A DNA stretch of 64,000 nt, taken from Tissierella creatinophila DSM 6911 (GTDB lineage Bacteria > Bacillota > Clostridia > Tissierellales > Tissierellaceae). The DNA is taken from NCBI RefSeq assembly GCF_001940565.1, contig NZ_LTDM01000022.1, positions 1-64,000 of the forward strand, written 5' to 3'. Shown here in pieces: positions 26,283 to 33,008 of the stretch; within the stretch, counting starts at the first letter, position 1, and every line of letters starts with the position of its first letter. The notes beneath the pieces are model-generated. The model saw only the letters and a program-made list of their open reading frames with translations, was not told the DNA's origin and did no database searches. The translations under genes were made by a program, and so were the position numbers.

Positions 26283-27509
26283 CTTTACAACATCTTTATA
26301 TTTAATTTTTTCTCCATCTCTTAAAAGATAAACTTCCTCATCTGTTCCAACTTCCTTTATATATCTCTTTATAATTACAGCTGCATATTTTGGATCTAAC
26401 TCTGACATATAGCAAATTCTATTTAACTGCTCACTAGCTATTAATGTGCTTCCACTACCACCAAAAGGATCTAATATTATAGAATTTTCAATAGATGAGT
26501 TCTTCATTGGAAATCCTATTAAATCTAATGGCTTAGAAGTTGGATGAAGCTTTGACTTAGTAGGTCTATCGAATTCCCAAACAGTAGTTAATTTTCTTCC
26601 TCCATACCATTTATGTTTTGCAGTATTTTTAAAAGCATAAATTATAGGCTCATGCCTCATATGATAGTCCATTCTTGATAATACTAGAGATTGCTTTACC
26701 CATAAGCAAGTGGTGGAATAATGAAATCCTGCTTCAACAGTTGCATTGAAGAAATTAACCTTTTCTGCATCCGAGTGAAAGGAATAAAAAGCACCTCCAT
26801 CTACCAAATTATCGTATATATTTTTAAAAGAATCTAGAAGAAATTGTTTAAATGAACTGTCTGACATATTATCATTTTGTATCTTCATTCCTGTACCACC
26901 AGTGTAGTCACAGTTATATGGGGGATCTGTTATGCATAGATTAGCTTTTTTCCCATCCATTAGTTTAGCCATATCATTTTTATCAGTTGCATCTCCGCAT
27001 AAAAGTCTGTGTTTTCCAAGCAGCCATATATCATTAAACTTTACAAAGGATTCTTCTTCAAGAGCACCATCAACATCAAAGTCATCATCTTCGATATCCT
27101 TATCGTGTACCTGACTGAATAAGTCTTCTACCTCAGCCATATCAAATCCAGTAAGAGAAATATCAAACATATCTGCATCAAGTTGTTCTATTAAATCTGC
27201 AAGTTTTGGTAAATCCCAATCTCCAGATACTTTATTTAAAGCTACATTAAGTGCTTTCTCTTCACTCTCATCCATATCAACTACCACACAATCCACTTCT
27301 TCTTGGCCCTGCTCTTTTAATATCTTGAGTCTTTGATGGCCTCCTACTATATTTCCAGTTCTTTTATTCCAGATGACTGGTTCAACATATCCAAATGTCT
27401 CTATGGACTTCTTTAACCTTTCATATTCAGGATCTCCTGCTTTTAAATCTTTTCTAGGATTGTATTTAGAAGGATTTAATTTTTCTATTTTAATTTTTTC
27501 TATAATCAA
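26274..27509 (-). CDS. ParB-domain / DNA adenine-type methyltransferase fusion
   Basis: About 411 residues. Residues 1-110 form a ParB/Srx-like domain (GYVEPVIWNKRTGNIVGGHQR). The methylase domain follows with ITDPPYNCDYTGG (DPPY motif IV) and DPFGGSGSTLIASEQ (SAM-binding motif I), in the order expected for the beta class. I use TTG 27509, with AAAGG upstream; an ATG at 27539 would start inside the terminator T run. Common near terminase genes, where it probably modifies phage DNA. Confidence 0.9.
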   Translation of the reverse strand: MIIEKIKIEKLNPSKYNPRKDLKAGDPEYERLKKSIETFGYVEPVIWNKRTGNIVGGHQRLKILKEQGQEEVDCVVVDMDESEEKALNVALNKVSGDWDLPKLADLIEQLDADMFDISLTGFDMAEVEDLFSQVHDKDIEDDDFDVDGALEEESFVKFNDIWLLGKHRLLCGDATDKNDMAKLMDGKKANLCITDPPYNCDYTGGTGMKIQNDNMSDSSFKQFLLDSFKNIYDNLVDGGAFYSFHSDAEKVNFFNATVEAGFHYSTTCLWVKQSLVLSRMDYHMRHEPIIYAFKNTAKHKWYGGRKLTTVWEFDRPTKSKLHPTSKPLDLIGFPMKNSSIENSIILDPFGGSGSTLIASEQLNRICYMSELDPKYAAVIIKRYIKEVGTDEEVYLLRDGEKIKYKDVVKEQ

Positions 27510-27540
27510 GTTCTCACACCTTTCTTTAAAAATAGGCATA

Positions 27541-27566
27541 AAAAAACTCCCAGTTTCCTGAGAGTC
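27541..27566 (-). terminator. Terminator upstream of the ParB-methylase gene
   Basis: Minus strand: ACTCTCAG-GAAA-CTGGGAGT followed by TTTTT and ATGCC. It closes the short transcript that starts at the promoter at 27703-27730. Confidence 0.75.
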
Positions 27567-27581
27567 TATTATCTATTATAT

Positions 27582-27791
27582 TTATTCAAGCAGTTCTTCC
27601 CAGTTATCAGGGAATCCCATTAATTTAATATCTACCTTTTCATAAAATGTCCCGCCTTGGTACGCATTGTTAAGAGGCGTGGCGGGATCTGTTATTATTA
27701 TTATTATATGACAAGAAAATGTTTTGTCAATTGTTTTTAAATCCTTTTTAATACATTTCAACCTCTTTTTCAACACTTGTTTCTTTAGCAA
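27582..27791 (-). CDS. Doubtful short ORF ending MGFPDNWEELLE
   Basis: A 69-codon frame. The promoter at 27703-27730 lies inside it, so a transcript from that promoter would carry only the last about 30 codons. The end (KVDIKLMGFPDNWEELLE) looks like real protein sequence, perhaps the remnant of a longer gene. A GC-rich hairpin (CCCGCC...GGCGGG with inner ACGC/GCGT) sits at 27651-27687. I doubt the full frame is translated. Confidence 0.35.
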   Translation of the reverse strand: MLKKQVLKKRLKCIKKDLKTIDKTFSCHIIIIITDPATPLNNAYQGGTFYEKVDIKLMGFPDNWEELLE

Positions 27792-27850
27792 TCAAGCATT
27801 ATTAATGCTTATATCAGTTTTATTTCCTTATACCCCCCTATGCAATTTTG
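27690..27850. repeat. Segment related to 42605-42775
   Basis: Shares with 42605-42775 a strong leftward promoter, the spacing behind it, and a nearly identical block of about 30 bases ending CCCCCCTATGCAATT (27821-27850 against 42744-42773). The two segments are otherwise diverged. Confidence 0.65.
27703..27730 (-). promoter_or_regulatory. Strong sigma-70-type promoter, leftward
   Basis: Minus strand TTGACA, 16 bases, TATAAT. A palindrome TGACAA...TTGTCA spans the -35 and spacer, so repressor control is possible. It would drive the methylase genes or a short RNA ending at 27541. Confidence 0.75.
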
Positions 27851-27937
27851 CGAAATTCCGTGCGTTGGGGGGTGGCGGTCCCGGAACTACTTAGTTGTAG
27901 GGATAAGATGACCCCTACCCCTATCTATTTTAAATTA
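27792..27937. other. Intergenic gap with palindromes
   Basis: No gene. It contains the palindrome AAGCATTATTAATGCTT near 27793-27810, the C-run TACCCCCCTATGCAA, and GC-rich text at 27865-27925 (GTGCGTTGGGGGGTGGC, then GACCCCTACCCC). It separates the AlbA_2 cargo from the methylase block. Confidence 0.5.
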
Positions 27938-29068
27938 TTAGTATAATTCCCTGAATTCATCAAATATTCTCTTTAATATTTGTACATCCTTATATTGTTT
28001 TTCAAACTCCTCCATTTTATAACCCCTAATGTCTGGAAAATGTGGGGTCCTAATGTCCTTAGAATATTCTTCCTTACGATGCCAAACATTTAACACATAT
28101 TGCTTAAAAACTTCTTTTTCTTCTTCTGATTTGAAAACTAATACGCAATCCTTAAATTTATCATGTGCTATCCTTTCATCACCTTTATTTGAGTCGTAAT
28201 AAAATTGATGGATAGTATATCTTAAAGTATCCTTTATAAAATATTTAAATACTATGTCCCATCTATTATAACCTCCCAATGATAACCCATCTGTTAACGG
28301 AACAGGTGTAAGATATCTACCTCCATCTAAATTAATTCCTTCTAACGTAGATAATAGAGTTTGGTGATAAAATATTCTTATCTCATTCCAATGTGGCCTT
28401 ATGTCTGTTTGATTAAATAAATAATATTGATAAGCATTCCCATGATCTTCGAGTGTATATTCAATAGTAAATTCCGGATAATATTTATTATATTTCTTTA
28501 CAGTTTCCCAATTTGTAGGAGAATCCAACCATTCATCGGTTTTCTCTAAATAGTATTTGATTCTTTCCAATGGAGTGGATATTAATCTAAACCTCTTCTT
28601 CCACAAGTATTCAATATGATGAATATCAGCTGATTTATCTTTAGGTGTGTTGGTATCCATTACACGAGTATAAATATTATTTGCTATTACATTTTTATAT
28701 CTCTCTGTTAAATAATATGGTGTATTATAACTATTTTTTATTACTATTATATCTATCTTCTTCCCCATTATAAATATAGTTTCTACATATACTTTGGGAC
28801 GAATGTCTCCTGCAAATTTCTTATCTTTTAAAAGATCTACTATCATTTGAGTATTCTTTCGATTAATATCATTTTCAATGCCTTTAACTTTACCCTCATC
28901 ATCTATACCAATAATTATAAAAGCGTCTTTATTTTCTAAATTATTAGCCATACAAATAATATCATGAAGTAGGTCTACTTTCTTTTCTTTTAAATACCAT
29001 TCTTTTTTAAAGTCCCAGTATGAACCTTCTTGATTTAAATTTAGTAATTCCAATATTTCTTGTTTCAA
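27938..29068 (-). CDS. AlbA_2 (Schlafen-like) domain protein, phage cargo
   Basis: About 376 residues. The N-terminal 140 residues are an AlbA_2 domain (GSYWDFKKEWY, DAFIIIGIDDEGKVKGIEND). The C-terminal 200 residues are aromatic-rich and unassigned (NQTDIRPHWNEIRIFYHQTLL). TTG 29068 has GGGAGG seven bases upstream; an ATG at 29083 overlaps that site. It is the second AlbA_2 protein in this prophage but has a different C terminus from the one at 8.3 kb. Accessory role, possibly defence. Confidence 0.75.
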   Translation of the reverse strand: MKQEILELLNLNQEGSYWDFKKEWYLKEKKVDLLHDIICMANNLENKDAFIIIGIDDEGKVKGIENDINRKNTQMIVDLLKDKKFAGDIRPKVYVETIFIMGKKIDIIVIKNSYNTPYYLTERYKNVIANNIYTRVMDTNTPKDKSADIHHIEYLWKKRFRLISTPLERIKYYLEKTDEWLDSPTNWETVKKYNKYYPEFTIEYTLEDHGNAYQYYLFNQTDIRPHWNEIRIFYHQTLLSTLEGINLDGGRYLTPVPLTDGLSLGGYNRWDIVFKYFIKDTLRYTIHQFYYDSNKGDERIAHDKFKDCVLVFKSEEEKEVFKQYVLNVWHRKEEYSKDIRTPHFPDIRGYKMEEFEKQYKDVQILKRIFDEFRELY

Positions 29069-29122
29069 TTTTATTCCTCCCATATAATCTTATTAATATA
29101 TTATCACATGGAAGTTTTTAAG

Positions 29123-29470
29123 TTAATACTTATACTCTCGATACCTATCAGTTGTCATTGTCTTTTTATCATGGCAACTCTTACATAGTGCTTGCCAGTT
29201 GCTTTCATCCCAGAATAATTTCTTATCTTCCCTATGTGGAATAATATGGTCCACTACTATAGCTTCAACTACTCTATCAGATTTTAGGCATTCCACACAT
29301 AAAGGATTAGCTTTTAGAAACCTTGCTCTAGCCTTCCTCCATCTAGAATCATACCCTCTCTTGCTTGCACTCTTTCTTTCATACAATTTCTTATGCTTGT
29401 CACAAAATCTATCTTTAGTTAACTCAGGACACATTGGGTGCTTGCATGGTTTGAGCGGCTTCATCGGCAC
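29123..29470 (-). CDS. HNH endonuclease
   Basis: About 115 residues: a Cys/His start (CKHPMCPELTKDRFCDKH), then the HNH core NPLCVECLKSDRVVEAIVVDHIIPHR and NWQALCKSCHDKKT. Phage HNH proteins of this size work with terminase in DNA packaging. The start is set at GTG 29470 (AGGAGG eight bases upstream); ATG 29464 is the alternative. Confidence 0.88.
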   Translation of the reverse strand: MPMKPLKPCKHPMCPELTKDRFCDKHKKLYERKSASKRGYDSRWRKARARFLKANPLCVECLKSDRVVEAIVVDHIIPHREDKKLFWDESNWQALCKSCHDKKTMTTDRYREYKY

Positions 29471-29492
29471 TGCTACCACCTCCTAGTTTGGG

Positions 29493-29521
29493 CATAGAAA
29501 AAGCCCTAAAGCTAAGTGCTC
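29493..29521 (-). terminator. Putative terminator before the HNH gene
   Basis: Minus strand AGAGCACTTAG...CTTTAGGGCTTTTT then CTATGCCC. The stem is imperfect. A related hairpin occurs at 42846-42876. Confidence 0.5.
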
Positions 29522-29526
29522 TAGAT

Positions 29527-29688
29527 CTAACCGTATCTTTCTTTTTTTATTCTATCATAGACTTCCTTTAACTCTGGTGACATCTTCTCGTAAGACTCCA
29601 CCATTCTTACATGGAACTTACAGTAGATGCTATCTCTCTCGGCTTCCATTCTGCAGTTTTCATACTGACATTTTCTTTCTTCTTTCAT
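29527..29688 (-). CDS. Small zinc-binding phage protein
   Basis: About 53 residues: CQYENCRMEAERDSIYCKFH gives a C-x4-C-x10-C-x2-H zinc site, followed by a helix (PELKEVYDRIKKE). ATG 29688 follows TAGGAGAG. Function unknown. Confidence 0.65.
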   Translation of the reverse strand: MKEERKCQYENCRMEAERDSIYCKFHVRMVESYEKMSPELKEVYDRIKKERYG

Positions 29689-29791
29689 TTGTATCTCTCC
29701 TATAAAAAATAGCCCCACAGACTTGGCTGAAGGACTATCTATAAATTTCTATATATCTTTACATCTTAATAATAACACACCTTAACCTCGA

Positions 29792-30226
29792 CTACAAGTG
29801 TCTTTTAGTGGTCAACTTCAATATTTCATCAATTTCTTTTAAAGCTCTACTGTGAAGTTTCATAACCCACCTTTTATCAAATCCAATATCTCCTGATACA
29901 TCATCCCATAGCTTTCCTTTTAGATATCTCATTTCAAGTATTGTTCTATACCTATAGTCTCCAACCTTTTTTATTGTTGCAGCTATTTCTTTTTTCAGAT
30001 TTATTAATTCATCTATATCATCATTTATCTGATGGCTTAAATCTATTAGTTTTACTGCAGCGTCTTCCATAGGACTTATTACCCCAGATCCACCAGATAC
30101 TTTTTCTTTTGTAAAATCTATAGTAGTTCTTTCAGCCATAGCTTCGAGTTCTTCCTTTTGCTCCAGCTTATTATTTACCATTTTATTAAGCCAGTATACC
30201 TGAGATAAATATTCTTTAGCTGTCAT
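29792..30226 (-). CDS. DUF1492 / ArpU-type late transcription regulator
   Basis: A 144-residue protein. The N-terminal two thirds are coiled helical (LSHQINDDIDELINLKKEI). The C terminus has the sigma-region-4-like helix-turn-helix (YRTILEMRYLKGKLWDDVSGDIGFDKRWVMKLHSRALKEID). Such proteins precede the packaging genes and switch on late genes in Gram-positive phages. It overlaps the next gene by one base. Confidence 0.82.
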   Translation of the reverse strand: MTAKEYLSQVYWLNKMVNNKLEQKEELEAMAERTTIDFTKEKVSGGSGVISPMEDAAVKLIDLSHQINDDIDELINLKKEIAATIKKVGDYRYRTILEMRYLKGKLWDDVSGDIGFDKRWVMKLHSRALKEIDEILKLTTKRHL

Positions 30227-30447
30227 TAGGCAATCTCCTCCTTAAGTTTTTCTATAAGCATCTCTGGATCTAGGGTGGTAAGTTCCCTATACCAACTAGA
30301 GCGAAAGAAGATCTCTATTTCAAGTTTTGTAACTTTTGCTCCTATGCTTCTGGGTTCTTTCTTTAACTTATTTAATGCTTCTCGATAGTCCTTAACAGCT
30401 TGTACTACTATAGCATTAGCTAAATCTTCATAGTTTCTATCCATCAT
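30226..30447 (-). CDS. Small phage protein, unknown
   Basis: A 73-residue helical protein (NYEDLANAIVVQAVKDYREAL, then FFRSSWYRELTTLDPEML). It overlaps both neighbours by a few bases. This size and FFRS-W-Y pattern are frequent next to DUF1492 genes in phages, but function is unknown. Confidence 0.65.
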   Translation of the reverse strand: MMDRNYEDLANAIVVQAVKDYREALNKLKKEPRSIGAKVTKLEIEIFFRSSWYRELTTLDPEMLIEKLKEEIA

Positions 30448-30848
30448 CTATCTCCTCCTACTATTGGCTTGCAGTGTATATCATAATATTTGATTAGTAT
30501 GTTTCTTCTTTTAGCTTCTTCTATTTCTATTTCCATTCCCTTTGACACTCTACTTCCAAAGACCCATATCTCTTGACACTTTGAAAGTAGAATTAATCCC
30601 ATATCAAGTCCTAGTTGTCTTTCTTCATGTTTGTCCTCATTTAGAAACTGAGTGTACATAAGGTGAGGTATTATTGGAACTTGCCTTTTATTTACAGCGT
30701 ACCTTCCGTACCTCTTAGCCCTTAGAGTATTTATTTCTATATCACCTTTATATGGACTACAGATAAATACTATTTTCTTTTCTTCTTCTATATTCTTTAA
30801 TGCTTGGTAAGCCGTTGAATCCAGGTATCCTTCGTTATTATATAGCAT
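30444..30848 (-). CDS. DUF4406/DUF7768-like deoxyribosyltransferase-fold protein
   Basis: A 134-residue protein with the Rossmann-like pattern IVFICSPYKGD at its start, then PIIPHLMYTQFLNED and EIWVFGSRVSKGMEIEIEEAKRR. This matches the phage nucleoside 2-deoxyribosyltransferase-like family. Substrate unknown. It starts at the last base of the helicase gene, so translation is coupled. Confidence 0.75.
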   Translation of the reverse strand: MLYNNEGYLDSTAYQALKNIEEEKKIVFICSPYKGDIEINTLRAKRYGRYAVNKRQVPIIPHLMYTQFLNEDKHEERQLGLDMGLILLSKCQEIWVFGSRVSKGMEIEIEEAKRRNILIKYYDIHCKPIVGGDR

Positions 30849-32206
30849 TATTTTTCCTCCTTTTCTATTCTAGCTTTTACAGCTAGGAGTAGTTCTCCTT
30901 GGTTTATTTGTTTTTTATCAAGTGCTCTCATCACATCTTCATCAACTGTTCCTTTTGCTATTATGTGATGGACTATTACATTTTCCTTTTGTCCTTGTCT
31001 ATGCAGTCTTGCATTTGCTTGTTGGTATAGCTCTAGGCTCCAAGTTAGCCCAAACCATACTATTATGCTTCCACCCGCTTGAAGGTTAAGCCCATGTCCT
31101 GCTGAGGCTGGGTGGGTTAGCATTATAGGTATTTCACCCTTATTCCAAGCATCTATATCTTCTTTACTTTCAAGAACTCTTACATTTTTTAAGTGTTTTA
31201 TAATTCTATCTTTATCATGCTTGTAGGAATAAAAGACTAGAACTGGTTTTCCATTAGCTGCTTCTATTAATTCATCTAGTGCTTTCAACTTTTCATCATG
31301 AACTTCTTCTACATCTCCATTTTCATCATAGATAGCACCATTTGAGAACTGGAGTAGTTTATTAGTAAGTGCTGCAGCATTATTTGCTACTATGTCGCTA
31401 TCTTCAAGTGGTAAAAGAAGATCCTTTTCCAGCTGCTTATACTTTTCTTTTATCTTTTTTGGTAAAGTAACTGCTATTTTGTTATTTATTCTATATGGCA
31501 TATGAAGATAATCTTCTGCTTTCATGCTTACACATATATCTTCAAGCTTTTCATATATTTCTTCTTCAGCATTTTCCTTGACTTTGTAGGAAAAGATTAT
31601 GTGTTGGTTTCGTTTGTCTGGATTGAAGTATCTATCCCTATAGCTGGTTATGGTTCTTCCCAGTCTTTCTCCACCATCAAGAAGATAGATTTGAGCCCAT
31701 AGATCAAGTAGACCATTTGGTGCTGGAGTTCCAGTTAAACCTACTACTCTTTTCATACAAGGCCTTATTTTCTTTAAAGCCTTAAACCTACCAGCTTTAT
31801 GAGATTTAAAGCTTGATAGTTCATCTATTACTACCATGTCAAAAGGCCAATCTTTAACCAGTAGGTCTACAAGCCATTTAACATTTTCTCTATTTATAAT
31901 ATAGATATCAGCTTTTACTTCTAATGCTTCTATCCTTTTCTTTTCTGGTCCTAGAACTTTTGATATCTTTAAATCTTTAAGATGATCCCACTTTTCTATT
32001 TCAGCATCCCAGGTTGATTCAGCTACTCTTAGGGGTGCTATTATTAATACTTTTTCTATTTCAAAGTAATCAAACATTAAATCATCTATGGCTGTTAGGG
32101 TTATAACACTTTTCCCAAGCCCCATGTCCAGCAGTAAGCCTGATTTCTCTTTCTCTATTATCCAGTCTTTAGCATATTCCTGGTACTTATGTGGCTTATA
32201 TTTCAT
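30848..32206 (-). CDS. SNF2-type DEAD-like helicase
   Basis: A 452-residue superfamily 2 ATPase: Walker A LLLDMGLGKSVITLTAI, motif II VVIDELSSFKS, motif III GLTGTPAPNG, and motif VI QANARLHRQGQKENV. Together with the VRR-NUC protein just upstream it forms the usual nuclease-helicase pair of Gram-positive phage replication modules. Confidence 0.92.
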   Translation of the reverse strand: MKYKPHKYQEYAKDWIIEKEKSGLLLDMGLGKSVITLTAIDDLMFDYFEIEKVLIIAPLRVAESTWDAEIEKWDHLKDLKISKVLGPEKKRIEALEVKADIYIINRENVKWLVDLLVKDWPFDMVVIDELSSFKSHKAGRFKALKKIRPCMKRVVGLTGTPAPNGLLDLWAQIYLLDGGERLGRTITSYRDRYFNPDKRNQHIIFSYKVKENAEEEIYEKLEDICVSMKAEDYLHMPYRINNKIAVTLPKKIKEKYKQLEKDLLLPLEDSDIVANNAAALTNKLLQFSNGAIYDENGDVEEVHDEKLKALDELIEAANGKPVLVFYSYKHDKDRIIKHLKNVRVLESKEDIDAWNKGEIPIMLTHPASAGHGLNLQAGGSIIVWFGLTWSLELYQQANARLHRQGQKENVIVHHIIAKGTVDEDVMRALDKKQINQGELLLAVKARIEKEEK

Positions 32207-32481
32207 TCCACCATCTCCCCGATAAACTTATCGATTCTTTTATATGAATCTATTACATAAACCTTAAAGCCTAACACTTCTAGCTGTTCTTTTCTTTTAA
32301 GCTGCAGGGGTCTTAGTTTCTTTCCTGGAGCTTTAAGTTCTACAAAGGCTATTCTCCCTTTAGGAAGAAGCACCAGTCTATCTGGTACTCCTGCCATTCC
32401 AGGTGAGGTGAACTTTAGTGCTAGTCCACCATTTTTTTCTACTTCTTTTTTTAGTCTATTTTCTATTTTACTTTCTAACAT
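32203..32481 (-). CDS. VRR-NUC domain nuclease
   Basis: A 92-residue stand-alone VRR-NUC domain: GGLALKFTSPGMAGVPDRLVL then GRIAFVELKAPGKKLRPLQ, containing the PD...ExK catalytic pattern. It overlaps the helicase start by 4 bases. Confidence 0.92.
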   Translation of the reverse strand: MLESKIENRLKKEVEKNGGLALKFTSPGMAGVPDRLVLLPKGRIAFVELKAPGKKLRPLQLKRKEQLEVLGFKVYVIDSYKRIDKFIGEMVE

Positions 32482-32815
32482 TTTTATCAGGCCTTAAAAC
32501 CATTGGGAGCCAGCGTTCTTCTTTATAATCTTTTATATTTTCAGCTACTGGTATTATTAATCTATCACCGTCTATAAAATAGATTAGTGGATGGCTAGTT
32601 TGAAGGCATATATCTCTATTTACAACTATCCCTTCTACTATATCTATAGCTTCTTGATTCCATTCAGCCCATATAACTAGGCTAGGGTATTTTGGGTGTC
32701 TAATAACTCTAGTACCTTTATAATTAAATTTATTTTCATCAAATATTCTTTCAACCTCTACAAAACTTACAAAATCATCTTTGAATACTTTTTCTATTAT
32801 TTTATTTATCATCAT
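32468..32815 (-). CDS. Phage protein of unknown function
   Basis: A 115-residue protein (KIIEKVFKDDFVSFVEVERIF, then YPSLVIWAEWNQEAIDI). It overlaps the nuclease gene by 14 bases and starts after GAGGAGG. No domain recognised. It is the first gene after the possible replication origin. Confidence 0.62.
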   Translation of the reverse strand: MMINKIIEKVFKDDFVSFVEVERIFDENKFNYKGTRVIRHPKYPSLVIWAEWNQEAIDIVEGIVVNRDICLQTSHPLIYFIDGDRLIIPVAENIKDYKEERWLPMVLRPDKNVRK

Positions 32816-33008
32816 TTCAATTCCTCCTCATCAAATTTATAATGTAGGGCTATGAAGGGCTATTCAAACACTATCTCTATATATGTATAATATTTAATAT
32901 ATATATAGTAGTTATAGTATAGAGGTACATAGCCCTACACTTTGTAGTAAAATACAGGGTTACAGCGTTTTTTAAATGTAGGTCAATGTAGGTTAATTCT
33001 TAAGTTTT
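32816..33008. other. Candidate phage replication origin
   Basis: A 193-bp gap in an otherwise tightly packed operon. Inverted 12-bp arms TGTAGGGCTATG (32843-32854) and CATAGCCCTACA (32928-32939) flank 73 bp of nearly pure A/T. Further partial copies (AAGGGCTATT, TGTAGGTCAATGTAGGTTAA) lie on either side. It adjoins the primase-helicase gene. Iteron-like arms plus an AT-rich core suggest an origin; a regulatory RNA hairpin is the alternative. Confidence 0.5.

Noticed and set aside
27651-27687. GC-rich hairpin CCCGCC...GGCGGG as a tRNA-like or terminator element
   Set aside because: No T run follows and no tRNA landmarks are present; it lies within a possible coding remnant.
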